Assembly (NCBI RefSeq): GCF_947039605.1
Contig: NZ_CAMQZG010000009.1
Location: 19,841 to 83,840, forward strand
DNA from: an uncultured Clostridium sp.
Lineage (GTDB): Bacteria > Bacillota > Clostridia > Clostridiales > Clostridiaceae
Length of the DNA stretch: 64,000 bases
Direction of reading: 5' to 3'
Shown piece by piece: positions 36,417 through 46,870 of this stretch (position 1 is the stretch's first letter; each line of letters opens with the position of its first letter). Both the position numbers and the translations under genes were made by a program. The notes under the pieces were generated by a model. The model did not search any database and was not told the DNA's origin. It saw only the letters and a list, made by a program, of their open reading frames with translations.

Positions 36417-38771
36417 CTATTCTACTCCCTTTCTGTAATGCCCTTTGATAAACTTACCAAGTTTAACAGGCTCTCCTTTAATGATAGCTGAAAGAACTGC
36501 TTTAGTTTCATCATAAGTTTCATCTATAAAATCTGCTCTAAATGTATGAACGCCTATGCTCTTTATATCTTTCATCTCTGAAGTTATATTTACAGGAAGT
36601 GTATTATATATATGTGCTCTACAGAATAAATCTGTCATAACAACTAAATCTTCACTCATTCTATCTCTTAATCTAAATGTACTATCGACACATGCATCAT
36701 TACATTCTCTTTTTGTATTTTTCCCACCAAAAGTACTTCCAATAGGGCAATATTCACTTATCATAACCTCAGGTTTTCCATAAACGAAGAAAATTGCTCC
36801 CTCTTTTTCTTTTTCAACTATTGATTTAATCTCTTTTCTGTTTATTTCTAAACTAAGAGGTGTTGCCTCAAGATACTGATTATAGAACTTTAATGATTCT
36901 GCATTAAATACATTAAGTTTGTATCCACCAATCATTTTATATTTATCTTTATATCTTCTAATTATACCATCATTACCAGTCACAAGCCCTTCTATCTTAT
37001 CTCCAACTGAATCAATAATTCTACAAACAACATCAAATTCTTCCTTGATTATATTTGGCACTTCAAGATAAACAGCAGTATTTCCAAAATCTACTTCATT
37101 AAATATTCCTCTTTTTAAAGTATCTTTATTCTTACCAAATATATCTATAACTACAGTATCAAGACCTAAATCAAGCCCTGCTTGTAATTGATGTTTATAA
37201 GTAAATTTTGCTATAACAGGACCATATTTTTTCTTACCAAGTTCTGTTTTAACCTCTTCTACTCTTTCTTTTCTTACATCTTTTTTATGCTTACCTATTT
37301 CATATGCAATAATCTCATCTAAAAGTTCTCTTCTAAGATTATTTATACTAGCCATTGGCATAAATCCATCATCAAAAGCATCAAATATAACTGTTTCTAT
37401 TTTAAATGGTATTTCACCTGATTTTTTAATATTTTTTTCAACTCTAATCATATCTAAAGGACTATTCATAGCCACTTCAACATTTTCACCAAGTTTTTTA
37501 TAAGTTTTACCATTATACTCTAAACTCATTTCAAATGGCATTCCAATTCTAAATTTAACATGTGCTGTAAGTGCTATCTTTCTTTGATACATTTTTTCAT
37601 AAGACTTCTTAAGTTCATTCATAAGAATAATATCAGTCATCTTATAACACTCATCACCCTGCTTATACTTTCTTGGATAAAGAACAACTTTATCACCTTT
37701 TTTAGCAGAAGTAACTTCATTTCCATCTTTTATAATCTTACTAAGAACAAATCCACCCTCGCCGATTCTCAGCCCATCCTTTAGCGTTACATCTTGTTCT
37801 AGTATAATTTCAGAATTCTTACCTATTCTACCAACTATTGTCCCTGTATTTCTTGGAGTATTATAAGCCATCATATCTTTACCAGTATTCTTATAAAGAT
37901 ATGCATTAGAAAATCCTTCTCTATTAAATAGTTTTAAAAGGTCTCCCTCTCTATTTCTACTTCTTTTACCTGACTCTTCAATCTCATCAATAGCCTCTCT
38001 ATATGCTTCTATAACACCAGCTACATACTCAGGCTTTTTCTTTCTACCCTCAACTTTTAAAGAACTTGTTCCTGTCTTTAATAAGTCATCTATATTATCG
38101 ATATTACACATATCTTTAGGACTTAAAAGGTGCCCACTTTTTTTTGAACCATCAGTATCCCTTATAAGATCATACTCTGTTCTACAAGCCTGTGCGCATT
38201 TACCTCTATTTCCACTTCTCTCACCTATCATACTACTTAAAAGACATTGTCCTGAATAAGAAACACAAAGCGCTCCATGAACAAATATTTCTGTTTCTAT
38301 TCCTAAATCTTTAGAAATATACTCTATTTCTTTTAATGAAAGTTCTCTTGATAAAACTATTCTTTGGAATCCATTCTCTGTAAAGAACTGTGCTCCTTCT
38401 GCATTATGTACACTCATTTGAGTTGATGCATGTATTTCAAGACCTGGGTAAACTTCTCTTACCCTATTTAAAATACCTGTATCTTGTATTATTATTGCAT
38501 CTACACCTGTTCTATATAAGAACCCTATATAATCTATAGCTTCATTAAACTCACTTTGTTTAATTAAAGTGTTTATAGTTACATATACAGGAAGACCATA
38601 ACTATGTGCGTAGTCAACTGCCTTCTCCATCATTGGTTTATCAAAATTTGTTGCATAAGCTCTTGCAGAGAACTTATCTCCACCTAAATATATTGCATCA
38701 GCACCCTTATTAATCGCTGCTATCATACTTTCCATTGACCCAGCTGGGGCTAATAATTCTACTTTATTCAT
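36417..38771 (-). CDS. U32-family peptidase-like protein with DUF3656 (RlhA-like)
   Basis: The 784-residue protein starts with the U32 domain (LLAPAGSMESMIAAINKGADAIYLGGD) and has ETEIFVHGALCVSYSGQCLLSS followed by RGKCAQACR; the clustered cysteines could bind an Fe-S centre. A middle DUF3656 part and a C-terminal U32-like repeat with another Cys group (EYCPIGSTFGG, RECNDACVD) follow. Family members act in tRNA and rRNA hydroxylation (TrhP, RlhA) rather than proteolysis; the exact target here is not known. It precedes mutS2 in one run. Confidence 0.88.
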   Translation of the reverse strand: MNKVELLAPAGSMESMIAAINKGADAIYLGGDKFSARAYATNFDKPMMEKAVDYAHSYGLPVYVTINTLIKQSEFNEAIDYIGFLYRTGVDAIIIQDTGILNRVREVYPGLEIHASTQMSVHNAEGAQFFTENGFQRIVLSRELSLKEIEYISKDLGIETEIFVHGALCVSYSGQCLLSSMIGERSGNRGKCAQACRTEYDLIRDTDGSKKSGHLLSPKDMCNIDNIDDLLKTGTSSLKVEGRKKKPEYVAGVIEAYREAIDEIEESGKRSRNREGDLLKLFNREGFSNAYLYKNTGKDMMAYNTPRNTGTIVGRIGKNSEIILEQDVTLKDGLRIGEGGFVLSKIIKDGNEVTSAKKGDKVVLYPRKYKQGDECYKMTDIILMNELKKSYEKMYQRKIALTAHVKFRIGMPFEMSLEYNGKTYKKLGENVEVAMNSPLDMIRVEKNIKKSGEIPFKIETVIFDAFDDGFMPMASINNLRRELLDEIIAYEIGKHKKDVRKERVEEVKTELGKKKYGPVIAKFTYKHQLQAGLDLGLDTVVIDIFGKNKDTLKRGIFNEVDFGNTAVYLEVPNIIKEEFDVVCRIIDSVGDKIEGLVTGNDGIIRRYKDKYKMIGGYKLNVFNAESLKFYNQYLEATPLSLEINRKEIKSIVEKEKEGAIFFVYGKPEVMISEYCPIGSTFGGKNTKRECNDACVDSTFRLRDRMSEDLVVMTDLFCRAHIYNTLPVNITSEMKDIKSIGVHTFRADFIDETYDETKAVLSAIIKGEPVKLGKFIKGHYRKGVE

Positions 38772-38906
38772 AAATACACTACTCCTACTCTCTTTGCTTT
38801 TGTAAAAAACAAATAAATTAATAAATTTAACAAATTAATTCAATACCTAATTATACACAAACATTCACTATATCTCAAAGATTGCAGAAAAAAAATTGAA
38901 TACTAC

Positions 38907-38946
38907 AAAAAAGAAACTGTTTCCATATTAAAAGAAACAGTTTCTT
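38907..38946 (-). terminator. Terminator of the ZapA-like gene
   Basis: A stem of about 14 bp (AAAGAAACTGTTTC on one arm, 38909-38923 with 38932-38946) is followed on the minus strand by TTTTTTG. Confidence 0.85.
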
Positions 38947-38947
38947 T

Positions 38948-39904
38948 TTATTTTAATTTTTTTAAAAGCATAGGATTATTTTTAACCTTTTCAGCAACTA
39001 CAGCTAATTGACTCTCTAAAAACTTATTTTCAAGATCAATTATTCTGTACTTTGATGACTGTAAACCAAACTTAATTTCTCTACGCGATTTTTTTAATAA
39101 GTGATTTGCTTTTTCTAACTTTTCATTTTTAGTTTCCACTAAACTTAGTTGCTTTCTTAATTCTTCAACTTCAACCTCTAAAGTTCCTGATGAATTATTT
39201 TGCATTTCACTATTAAGTTCATCTTGCAGTTCTAACTTATCTTCCTCTAATCTTTGTTTTTCAAGGATTAACATCATATTAGTTTCTTCTACATCAGTTT
39301 TTTCTATCTTAATAGCTTCTTTTGCTTTTATAGCATCTTGAGTTTCATCTTTTAACCTAACTATTTCATTTTTAAAATCTTCAGTTTTCTTTTGAAATTC
39401 AGTTTTCAAAGTCTCATTCACATTTGAATATTCACTTTTCAACTTTTCATTCTCTTTTAAATATCCATTTTTTAATATTTCATTTTCTTTTGAATATCTA
39501 TTTTTCAAACTTATAGTTTCTTTTGAATGTTCATTTTTCAAACTAGTTATTTCTTTTTTGAAATTTTCAGTTATATTTAAATGTTTACTTTCCTCAGCCC
39601 TTATAGCAATTGCATACTTTTCTTTAATTCCATCAAGTTCATTCTTTATCACCTTATTATCTTTTTTCATCACATCATGATTTCCTAAAAGCACATTCAA
39701 TTCTTTTTTAGCTTTAAAAGATTCATCTGCTAAGTTTATGGCTGTCAAAATTGAGGCTGCTGAAACACTTAATTTAGTATTTTTTTGAAGAATCTCTTGC
39801 AGCTTGTCCTCGACATGACTCGCAAGATGATGTAAATACTCTTCATCTTCTTTTCCTTTTAAGTTATACTCCATGCCATTAATTCTTACAGTGACTGTTG
39901 CCAT
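38948..39904 (-). CDS. ZapA-domain protein with a long hendecad-repeat coiled coil
   Basis: From the ATG at 39904 (Shine-Dalgarno AAAGAGGTG) the protein is 318 residues. Residues 1-80 are a ZapA domain (TVRINGMEYNLKGKEDEEYLHHLASHVEDKLQEIL); the rest is predicted coiled coil. Within it six copies of an 11-residue unit with consensus (E/I)xLKxxYSKEN follow each other (about 120-185). Typical ZapA, which bundles FtsZ filaments, is only about 85-110 residues, so the long tail is unusual. It stands alone between terminators, downstream of pheST. Confidence 0.82.
   Translation of the reverse strand: MATVTVRINGMEYNLKGKEDEEYLHHLASHVEDKLQEILQKNTKLSVSAASILTAINLADESFKAKKELNVLLGNHDVMKKDNKVIKNELDGIKEKYAIAIRAEESKHLNITENFKKEITSLKNEHSKETISLKNRYSKENEILKNGYLKENEKLKSEYSNVNETLKTEFQKKTEDFKNEIVRLKDETQDAIKAKEAIKIEKTDVEETNMMLILEKQRLEEDKLELQDELNSEMQNNSSGTLEVEVEELRKQLSLVETKNEKLEKANHLLKKSRREIKFGLQSSKYRIIDLENKFLESQLAVVAEKVKNNPMLLKKLK
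39350..39547 (-). repeat. Six 33-base (11-codon) tandem repeats inside the ZapA-like gene
   Basis: The encoded units read TSLKNEHSKET, ISLKNRYSKEN, EILKNGYLKEN, EKLKSEYSNVN, ETLKTEFQKKT and EDFKNEIVRLK. The first four are most alike at DNA level, which points to recent duplication. Confidence 0.85.
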
Positions 39905-39954
39905 ACTACACCTCTTTAAAATAAAATTCATAAGCTCTTATTTTTTGCATAATA

Positions 39955-39990
39955 AATTGCTATGTATATTTTAACATATACATAGCAATT
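39955..39990 (-). terminator. Terminator of pheST
   Basis: A perfect 15-bp stem (39955-39969 with 39976-39990; AATTGCTATGTATAT) is followed on the minus strand by TATTATG. The T run is poor. Confidence 0.65.
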
Positions 39991-40002
39991 TTAATATATA
40001 TA

Positions 40003-42384
40003 TTATCTAAATTCCGCTCCTAGCTTATGCTCTAGCGCTCTTAGAATTTTATCATGTACTTTACCTACTGATTTCTCATCAAGAGTCTTTTTAGGATCTC
40101 TATAAACAATAGCATAAGCTACACTTTTCTTACCTTCTGGAATTTGCTCACCTTTGTATACATCAAATAATTTGATTGATTCAACAAGTGGTTGACCTGC
40201 TCTTTTTATTGCATCTTCTATATCTGCAACTAAAACTTCATCATCAACTAATATTGCTATATCTCTTGTAACTGCTGGGAATTTAGCTATTACTGAGTAT
40301 GATTTTTCTGTATTTGCTGCTGCATATAATTTATCTAAATCAAGCTCTGCTGTATAAGCTAAAGTATTTACTCCATAGTTTTCTGTAACATCAGGATGAA
40401 CTTCTCCAAGAACTCCAACTTCAATATTTTTACCCACTGAAATCATAGCAGTTTTTCCTGGGTGGTAACTTGGGTTTTCTGATTCTCTTTTGAATGAGAA
40501 TTTAGTAATTCCAAGTGCTTCAATTAAGTTTTCTACTACACCTTTTAAATCAAAGTAATCTACATCTCCATACATTCCTATTGTAAGAATATTTCTTTCT
40601 GTAGGAAGTTCATTTTCATCTTCATTTGGAATATAAACTTTACCAATTTCAAATAATCTTGCATATTCGTTATTTCTAGCATAGTTTCTTCCAAGTGATT
40701 CCATTATTGAAGGAAGTATAGATGTTCTCATAACACTAAAATCTTCTCCTAATGGATTTTTGATTCTAACTACATTTCTAAGCTCTGAATCAGCTGGTAT
40801 ATTAATCATATCAAATACTTTCATACTACCAAATGAATAACTTATTGATTGGTTGATTCCTGAAGAAATCATAGTATTAACTACTAAATCATCAAGTTTT
40901 TGCTTAGCATTTTTTGCTTCTTTATTAGTATTAGTTGTAATTATTGTTGTTGGAACATTGTTATATCCATATATTCTTGCAACTTCTTCTGCAATATCCT
41001 CTTTAATAGCAATATCTATTCTAAATGTAGGAACTGTTATTTCTAAACTATCCCCATTTATAACTGTCATTAAATCAAGACTATCTAAACATTCTTTCAT
41101 TATTTCACTTGAAATATCAGTTCCAAGGAATCCATTTATCCATGAAGCACTTACAGACATTTTTCCTTCTGGCTTAACAGAATTATATATATCTATTGTT
41201 CCTTCCATGATTTCTCCACAACCAAGTTCTACTATTAAAGCACAAGCTCTATCCATAGCAAGAGTTGCAAGGTTTGGATCTATATCTTTATCAAATCTTG
41301 ATGAACTCTCTGTTCTAAGTCCAAGTTTTTTTGAATTAACTCTAATATTTGTTCCCTCAAAGTTTGCTGACTCAAATATAACTTCTGTTGTATCATCATT
41401 AATTCCTGAGTGTAATCCACCCATGATTCCTGCAATAGCAACTACTTCACTACCATCTTTGATAGTTAATACTGAGTTATCTAAAATTCTTTCTTCTTCA
41501 TCTAAAGTTACAAACTTTTCTCCATCATTTGCTTTTTCAACAATAATGTTTCCTGTTTTAACTTCTCTTTTATCAAATGCATGCATTGGTTGCCCAAGTT
41601 CTAACATAACGTAGTTTGTAATATCTACTATATTATTTATAGGTCTAACATCTGCATCCATAAGCTTTTCTTGCATCCATGCAGGAGATGGAGAAACTTT
41701 TACATTTTTAACTCCTCTTGACATGTATCTTCTACAAAGCTCATCCTTAACATCAACTTTTATAATGTCATTTATATTTTCTTTTGAAGCTACTTCAAAT
41801 TTTATATTTGGCATTTTATAAGTTGTTTTAAGTGTTGCAGCAGTTTCTCTAGCCATACCAACTATACTTAAACAGTCTGGTCTATTTGATGTTATCTCTA
41901 AATCAATTATAGCTTTATTAAGACCTAATGCTTCTTTGATACACATTCCAGGTTTTGAATCTTGTGGTAATATCATAAGTCCGTGAACTTCAACGTTATC
42001 AGCTATACCTAGTTCTTCCTCAGAACAGAACATACCATTTGATACAATCCCTCTAAGTTTTCCTTTTTTGATTTTTGTTCCATCAGCAAGTACTGAACCA
42101 TGAAGTGCTACTGGTACAAAATCATTTTCTTTCATATTATCTGCTGCTGTAACTATTTGAAGAAGTTCTTCTTCCCCTATGTTAACTTGACATATTTTTA
42201 ATTTTTCAGCATCTGGATGCTGTTCTATTTTTTCTAATTTACATACTACAACTTTCTGTATAGTATCTCCTGCAATTTCAACACCTTCAACCTTTGAACC
42301 TGATAGAGTTAATAAATCTCCAAGTTCAACTGCTGGCATATCTACATTTACGTAATCTTTTAGCCAATTAAATGGTACTTTCAT
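40003..42384 (-). CDS. pheT: Phenylalanyl-tRNA synthetase beta subunit
   Basis: The 793-residue subunit has the usual order: EMAP/tRNA-binding domain (about 40-150), B3/B4 editing region, B5 domain (about 400-480), catalytic-like core and the C-terminal FDX anticodon-binding domain ([16 protein letters not shown]..., about 700-793). With PheS it forms the alpha2-beta2 enzyme that charges tRNA-Phe. The start follows pheS by 13 bases with AAGGAGG. Full length, no sign of damage. Confidence 0.97.
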   Translation of the reverse strand: MKVPFNWLKDYVNVDMPAVELGDLLTLSGSKVEGVEIAGDTIQKVVVCKLEKIEQHPDAEKLKICQVNIGEEELLQIVTAADNMKENDFVPVALHGSVLADGTKIKKGKLRGIVSNGMFCSEEELGIADNVEVHGLMILPQDSKPGMCIKEALGLNKAIIDLEITSNRPDCLSIVGMARETAATLKTTYKMPNIKFEVASKENINDIIKVDVKDELCRRYMSRGVKNVKVSPSPAWMQEKLMDADVRPINNIVDITNYVMLELGQPMHAFDKREVKTGNIIVEKANDGEKFVTLDEEERILDNSVLTIKDGSEVVAIAGIMGGLHSGINDDTTEVIFESANFEGTNIRVNSKKLGLRTESSSRFDKDIDPNLATLAMDRACALIVELGCGEIMEGTIDIYNSVKPEGKMSVSASWINGFLGTDISSEIMKECLDSLDLMTVINGDSLEITVPTFRIDIAIKEDIAEEVARIYGYNNVPTTIITTNTNKEAKNAKQKLDDLVVNTMISSGINQSISYSFGSMKVFDMINIPADSELRNVVRIKNPLGEDFSVMRTSILPSIMESLGRNYARNNEYARLFEIGKVYIPNEDENELPTERNILTIGMYGDVDYFDLKGVVENLIEALGITKFSFKRESENPSYHPGKTAMISVGKNIEVGVLGEVHPDVTENYGVNTLAYTAELDLDKLYAAANTEKSYSVIAKFPAVTRDIAILVDDEVLVADIEDAIKRAGQPLVESIKLFDVYKGEQIPEGKKSVAYAIVYRDPKKTLDEKSVGKVHDKILRALEHKLGAEFR

Positions 42385-42397
42385 CTTTGCTTCCTCC

Positions 42398-43417
42398 TTA
42401 GAATTGATTTAAGAATCTCATATCACTTTCATATAATAGTCTGATATCATCTATGCCATATTTAAGCATAACCATTCTATCAACACCAAATCCAAAAGCA
42501 AATCCACTATAAACTTCTGGGTCTATTCCACAGTTTCTTAAAACATCTGGGTGAACCATTCCACAACCAAGAAGTTCTATCCAACCTTCACCCTTACACA
42601 CTTTGCAGCCTGCTCCATCACATACGAAACATGTTGCATCCATTTCTGCTGATGGTTCTGTGAATGGGAAGTGATGTGGTCTAAACTTAGTCTTCATTGA
42701 ATCTCCAAACATTTTATGTGCAAATAATTGAAGAGTTCCTTTTAAGTCTGCAAATGTTATATTTTTATCTATAACAAGACCTTCCATTTGATAAAATATT
42801 GGAGAGTGAGTTGCATCAACCGCATCTGATCTAAAAACTTTACCAGGTGAAATCATTTTTATTGGTAACTCTTGGTTCTCCATAACTCTAATTTGAACTG
42901 GTGAAGTTTGAGTTCTAAGAACCATATTATCATTTATGTAGAAAGTGTCTTGCTCACTTCTAGCTGGATGATCTTTTGGTATATTTAAAGCCTCAAAGTT
43001 ATAATAATCTTTTTCTACCTCTGGACCTTCTTCTACTGAGAATCCCATTGATATAAATATTTCTTTCATATGATCAAGAGTTAACTCAAGTGGGTGTTTC
43101 TTCCCTATTAAGTTTTTCTTACCAGGCATTGATATATCAATAACCTCACTGCTTAATCTAGCATTTTTTTCTTTGTTTTTAATTTCTGTAGCAATTTGCT
43201 CAATTTGCGCCTCAATAGTTTCTCTAACCTCATTGGCTACTTTACCCACTACTGGTCTTTCTTCCTGACTTAAATCTTTCATACCTCTTAAGATAGCTGT
43301 AAGCTCACCTTTTTTTCCAAGGTATTTTACTCTTATAGCTTCGATAGCTGTACTATCTACTACTACTTTTAATTCTTCTAATGCACTATTTTGAATTTCT
43401 TGTAATTTTTCTTGCAT
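42398..43417 (-). CDS. pheS: Phenylalanyl-tRNA synthetase alpha subunit
   Basis: The 339-residue class II synthetase subunit has the N-terminal coiled coil (about 1-85), motif 1 ([17 protein letters not shown]), motif 2 ([29 protein letters not shown]) and motif 3 ([17 protein letters not shown]). A CxxC-like group ([14 protein letters not shown]) lies before motif 3. Expression is controlled by the T-box leader upstream. The Shine-Dalgarno AAAGGAG is well placed. Confidence 0.97.
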   Translation of the reverse strand: MQEKLQEIQNSALEELKVVVDSTAIEAIRVKYLGKKGELTAILRGMKDLSQEERPVVGKVANEVRETIEAQIEQIATEIKNKEKNARLSSEVIDISMPGKKNLIGKKHPLELTLDHMKEIFISMGFSVEEGPEVEKDYYNFEALNIPKDHPARSEQDTFYINDNMVLRTQTSPVQIRVMENQELPIKMISPGKVFRSDAVDATHSPIFYQMEGLVIDKNITFADLKGTLQLFAHKMFGDSMKTKFRPHHFPFTEPSAEMDATCFVCDGAGCKVCKGEGWIELLGCGMVHPDVLRNCGIDPEVYSGFAFGFGVDRMVMLKYGIDDIRLLYESDMRFLNQF

Positions 43418-43465
43418 CTTTAAATTCTCCTTTCAGATTATTTGCTAAAAAGTGGTAAAAAGCAT

Positions 43466-43725
43466 AAAAAAACCCCGTCCCAACAAAGGGACGGGGTATA
43501 TATATATCCGCGGTACCACCCTAATTAACATACTAAATGTTCACTTAAGAAAAAATAACGGCTTTTAACCGCTAACTGCTACTAACTTTCACAATTAGAA
43601 CTCCAGAGTGAATTTCCATACCCATTCTTTAGAAAAACTTTCAGTCGCGATTTTTCATCCCTAAAAAGAACTTACAATATGTACTTATCTCTATCATAGT
43701 TTATTTAAATTATTGTATTTACACC
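43466..43725 (-). ncRNA. T-box leader (Phe) controlling pheST
   Basis: The minus-strand leader contains the T-box sequence AGGGTGGTACCGCGG (43508-43522), which pairs with the uncharged tRNA-Phe acceptor end. A GC-rich terminator follows (ACCCCGTCCC/GGGACGGGGT, 43472-43481 with 43488-43497) with a T run. Upstream lies a long Stem I region in which TTC (43598-43600), in the context GGAGTTCTAA, is the likely Phe specifier codon. When tRNA-Phe is uncharged the antiterminator forms and pheST is read. Confidence 0.9.
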
Positions 43726-43727
43726 TA

Positions 43728-43756
43728 ATTATACATATAAGATATAAATTATACAA
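43728..43756 (-). promoter_or_regulatory. Promoter of the pheST T-box operon
   Basis: On the minus strand TTGTAT (43751-43756) and TATAAT (43728-43733) are spaced by 17 bases, right upstream of the T-box leader. Confidence 0.7.
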
Positions 43757-43758
43757 TA

Positions 43759-44532
43759 CTATTTATTAATATTTTGTCTTATTTTTTCATAAAGCATTAC
43801 TGATGTGGCAACTGCAACATTTAATGATTCTGCATTCCCTGGCATAGGTATTTTTACCTTTATATCAGAAATTCCATATACTTCCTCAGATACACCATTT
43901 CCTTCATTACCAACTGCAATTATTGTATTACCACTAAGGTCTTCATTAAAGAAATCATTTTTCCCTTGTAGAGAACTTACTACAAGCTTAAATCCCTTTT
44001 CTTTTAATTCATTTATTTTTTCTAAATTATTATCCTCAATTACAGGAAGGTAAAAAATTGAACCCATAGTTGAACGTAATGTTTTATCATTATAAATATC
44101 TACAGTCCCTTTAGTAGTTATAATTCCAGCAGCTCCTACTGCATGAGCTGTTCTAATAATAGTCCCCATATTCCCTGGGTCCTGAACTTTATCAACAAGC
44201 ACCACTATATCTCCATCTTTTAAGTCTTTATTCTCCATCTCAACTACAGCCATAACCCCTTGAGGTGTTCCTGTAAATGAAAGTTCTTTAAGAAGTGATG
44301 GTGTTAAAATTATTTGATTTTCAATATCTTTACCCTCTAAAAAATCTAAATGTTTTTCCTTAAACTCTTCTGTAAATAATAGAGTTTCTATTTTAACTCC
44401 ACTTTTAAAGGCTTCATCAACAAATCTTAAACCTTCAATTAAATATGTAGAACTCTGAGTTCTATATTTCTTTTCTTTCAACTTTTTTATATTCTTAAAT
44501 AAAGAGTTGTTTTTACTTTCTATAACTAACAA
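43759..44532 (-). CDS. TrmH/SpoU-family RNA 2'-O-methyltransferase
   Basis: The 257-residue protein has an N-terminal L30e-like substrate-binding domain (about 1-95) and a C-terminal SPOUT domain with the knot motifs VLVDKVQDPGNMGTIIRTAHAVGA, IIAVGNEGNGVSEEV and IPMPGNAESLNVAVATSVMLYE. It methylates a ribose in rRNA or tRNA; the target is unknown (YsgA-like). The start is a TTG with GAGGTGA ten bases upstream. It ends immediately before the pheST promoter with no terminator between, so some read-through into the T-box leader is possible. Confidence 0.9.
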   Translation of the reverse strand: MLVIESKNNSLFKNIKKLKEKKYRTQSSTYLIEGLRFVDEAFKSGVKIETLLFTEEFKEKHLDFLEGKDIENQIILTPSLLKELSFTGTPQGVMAVVEMENKDLKDGDIVVLVDKVQDPGNMGTIIRTAHAVGAAGIITTKGTVDIYNDKTLRSTMGSIFYLPVIEDNNLEKINELKEKGFKLVVSSLQGKNDFFNEDLSGNTIIAVGNEGNGVSEEVYGISDIKVKIPMPGNAESLNVAVATSVMLYEKIRQNINK

Positions 44533-44566
44533 AATAAAAATTCACCTCGCAAAAAATTATTTTTAT

Positions 44567-44621
44567 AACAATAATGGCTATATACCCCACTCTTATAAAA
44601 CAGAGAGATAAATAGCCATTC
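44567..44621 (-). terminator. Large hairpin downstream of ktrA
   Basis: The outer stem AATGGCTAT/ATAGCCATT (44572-44580 with 44613-44621) encloses a 32-base loop with a further short stem. T content after it is low, so this is a weak terminator candidate. Confidence 0.45.
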
Positions 44622-44685
44622 TTTTTCTAAACAATATTAACTTAATATTTAAATAGTGTCAAATCCCCTTAGATTATCTCTATTT

Positions 44686-45348
44686 TTATCTTGCTATTTT
44701 GCTTTCTAGTTTACTTAAATCTCCAGCTGAACCAATTGCTACAACTACATCTCCAGGTTCAATGATATCATCTGCATATGGTGATACATTAACATCTTTT
44801 CCTCTTTTGATTGCAACAACGTTTATTCCATACTCTGATCTAAGACTAAGTTCATTAATAGTTTTTCCATGCCAGTCATCTGGGCTGTTAATTTCTATTA
44901 TGCTATAATCTGATGATAATTCAATATAATCTAAAATATTAGTAGACACAAGATTATGTGCAACTCTTATTCCCATATCTTTTTCTGGTAAAATAACTCT
45001 ATCTGCTCCAATTTTATATAAAACTTTTGCATGCAAGTCACTATGACCTTTTGCTATTATGTGCTTTACTCCATTTTCTTTTAAAAGAAGTGTAGCCATC
45101 ACACTTGATTGTATGCTTGCACCGATAGTTACAACGGCAACATCAAAATTTCTAATTCCTAAAGTTTTAAGTGCAGCCTCATCTGTTGCATCCATTTGAA
45201 TTGCATGAGTTACATCATCAGAAATTTCTTGAACTAAATCCTCATTTGTATCTATTGCTAATACATCATGCCCTAAAGCATAAAGTGTCTTTGCAACTGA
45301 TGCCCCAAATCTTCCAAGTCCTACGACTACAAATTGCTTATTTGACAT
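44686..45348 (-). CDS. ktrA: KtrA/TrkA-type potassium channel regulatory subunit
   Basis: The 220-residue protein has an RCK-N Rossmann domain (VVVGLGRFGASVAKTL nucleotide loop, residues 7-22; ending in DRVILPEKDMG) and an RCK-C domain (about 135-218). Octameric rings of KtrA bind ATP/ADP and gate the KtrB channel; the RCK-C domain can bind c-di-AMP. It follows ktrB by 12 bases with AGGAG, so it is in an operon with the channel. Confidence 0.94.
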   Translation of the reverse strand: MSNKQFVVVGLGRFGASVAKTLYALGHDVLAIDTNEDLVQEISDDVTHAIQMDATDEAALKTLGIRNFDVAVVTIGASIQSSVMATLLLKENGVKHIIAKGHSDLHAKVLYKIGADRVILPEKDMGIRVAHNLVSTNILDYIELSSDYSIIEINSPDDWHGKTINELSLRSEYGINVVAIKRGKDVNVSPYADDIIEPGDVVVAIGSAGDLSKLESKIAR

Positions 45349-45360
45349 TTTAATTCACTC

Positions 45361-46731
45361 CTAACCAATTAATATCTTATCTTCTGGATATTTTATAGCT
45401 ATTTTTTTAGTTTTATGCATTCTACTTGTTAACGCAAGTAGCACAGTCATTGGACCAACTCTTCCAATATACATAGTAACTGCTATTATAAGCTTACCAG
45501 CTGTATTTAAATGTGGTGATAATCCTAAATCTAGACCTACCGTAGCATAGGCAGAAACTGATTCATAAACTATATACATAAATGACGTACCTTCTGGTTG
45601 CGTTGCTGCAAGAAGCAGGATAACGGTTATTACTAAGGTCAATGATAAGAAGAAAATTGCAAAAGCTTTATAAACAGTTTCTTTTGATATTCTCTTTTTA
45701 AATATTTCAACATCATCTCTGCCTCTTATAATTGATACTAATGTAACTACAAGAATACCAAGCGTTGCCGTTTTAAGGCCTCCAGCTGTTGACCCTGGCG
45801 ATCCTCCAATAAACATAAGAAGTATTGTAAGAAACTTTCCAGCCATAGTCATATCAGTTGTTGAAATTGTATTAAAACCTGCTGTTCTTGTTGTAACAGA
45901 TGCAAAAAATGCATTATTAATTTTCTCACCAATAGACATTGATCCAAGTGTCCGTGGGTTACTAAATTCAAATATAAACATTAAAATAGCTCCACCAAAT
46001 AACAGAATAGCTGTTATTATTAATACAACTTTTGCATGAAGAGATAATTTTTTACGCTCTTTATAATTATAAAATTCACTCCAGATAACAAATCCAAGTC
46101 CTCCAATTATAATAAGTGCAGAAATTGTATATATTATAACAGGGTTATTAGCATATGATGTTAAACTTGAGTATTTCCCCGAAACAGTTCCCATTAAATC
46201 AAATCCTGCATTACAAAATGCTGAAATTGCTGTCCACACACTATAATACAGACCCTTTCCAAAACCAAACTGCGGAATAAATTGTGTTGATAATAGTAAT
46301 GCTCCAAGTCCTTCTACAGCAAAAGTAAAACCAAAGATATACTTCATTAGCTTAACCATCCCCTGTATTCCAAACGTATTTAAAGCTTCTTGTAAAAGAA
46401 GTCTTTCTTTTAATGTTATTCTTTTACCAACCATCATTGCAAATAAAGTGGTAAATGACATAAATCCAAGTCCACCAATTTGTATTAGAACAATAAGAAC
46501 TGTTCTACCAAAATAATTCCAATGTGTTGCAGTATCAAGCGTTACAAGCCCTGTAACACAAACTGCTGAAGTTGATGTGAATAGTGAATCTATGAAGTCT
46601 GTACTTTGACCACTATTAGACGATATAGGTAAACTTAGTAAAATTGCACCTATTAAAATAACAACTGCAAATCCAAGCGCAAGAACTTGAACCGGACTAA
46701 GCTTATACTTACCCGCTATTTTGATATGCAT
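45361..46731 (-). CDS. ktrB: KtrB/TrkH-type potassium uptake channel subunit
   Basis: From the ATG at 46731 (GGAGG upstream) the protein has about 456 residues, about ten membrane segments and four pore repeats with the selectivity glycines, for example TSTSAVCVTGLV, SAFCNAGFDLMG, ASVTTRTAGFNTI and ESVSAYATVGLDLG. It moves K+ (coupled to Na+) together with KtrA. A longer frame from 46761 includes the Shine-Dalgarno. No c-di-AMP riboswitch is seen in the short upstream gap. Confidence 0.94.
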   Translation of the reverse strand: MHIKIAGKYKLSPVQVLALGFAVVILIGAILLSLPISSNSGQSTDFIDSLFTSTSAVCVTGLVTLDTATHWNYFGRTVLIVLIQIGGLGFMSFTTLFAMMVGKRITLKERLLLQEALNTFGIQGMVKLMKYIFGFTFAVEGLGALLLSTQFIPQFGFGKGLYYSVWTAISAFCNAGFDLMGTVSGKYSSLTSYANNPVIIYTISALIIIGGLGFVIWSEFYNYKERKKLSLHAKVVLIITAILLFGGAILMFIFEFSNPRTLGSMSIGEKINNAFFASVTTRTAGFNTISTTDMTMAGKFLTILLMFIGGSPGSTAGGLKTATLGILVVTLVSIIRGRDDVEIFKKRISKETVYKAFAIFFLSLTLVITVILLLAATQPEGTSFMYIVYESVSAYATVGLDLGLSPHLNTAGKLIIAVTMYIGRVGPMTVLLALTSRMHKTKKIAIKYPEDKILIG

Positions 46732-46833
46732 AGCTACACCTCCAAAATCATAAATATTCACTTTTAAGTTTATGTAATTAAGCTCTTTTCTAACAATAAA
46801 CCCCTATAGTAAATATTGACATATTTATTTTAC

Positions 46834-46865
46834 ATAAAAAAAATGCGACTATATAGTCGCATTTT
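46834..46865 (-). terminator. Terminator of the infC-rpmI-rplT operon
   Basis: A perfect 26-base palindrome (46840-46865; core TGCGACTATATAGTCGCA) is followed on the minus strand by a T run. It starts 6 bases after the rplT stop. Confidence 0.9.
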
Positions 46866-46870
46866 AAATA

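Noticed and set aside
40853..41614. Long plus-strand open frame of 253 codons
   Set aside because: It is the antisense shadow of pheT, with no ribosome binding site and low-complexity Ser/Ile/Leu-rich composition. pheT is full length on the other strand.
46732..46833. Possible c-di-AMP riboswitch before ktrB
   Set aside because: The gap between the rplT terminator and ktrB is about 100 bases, too short for the element, and no conserved motif is seen.
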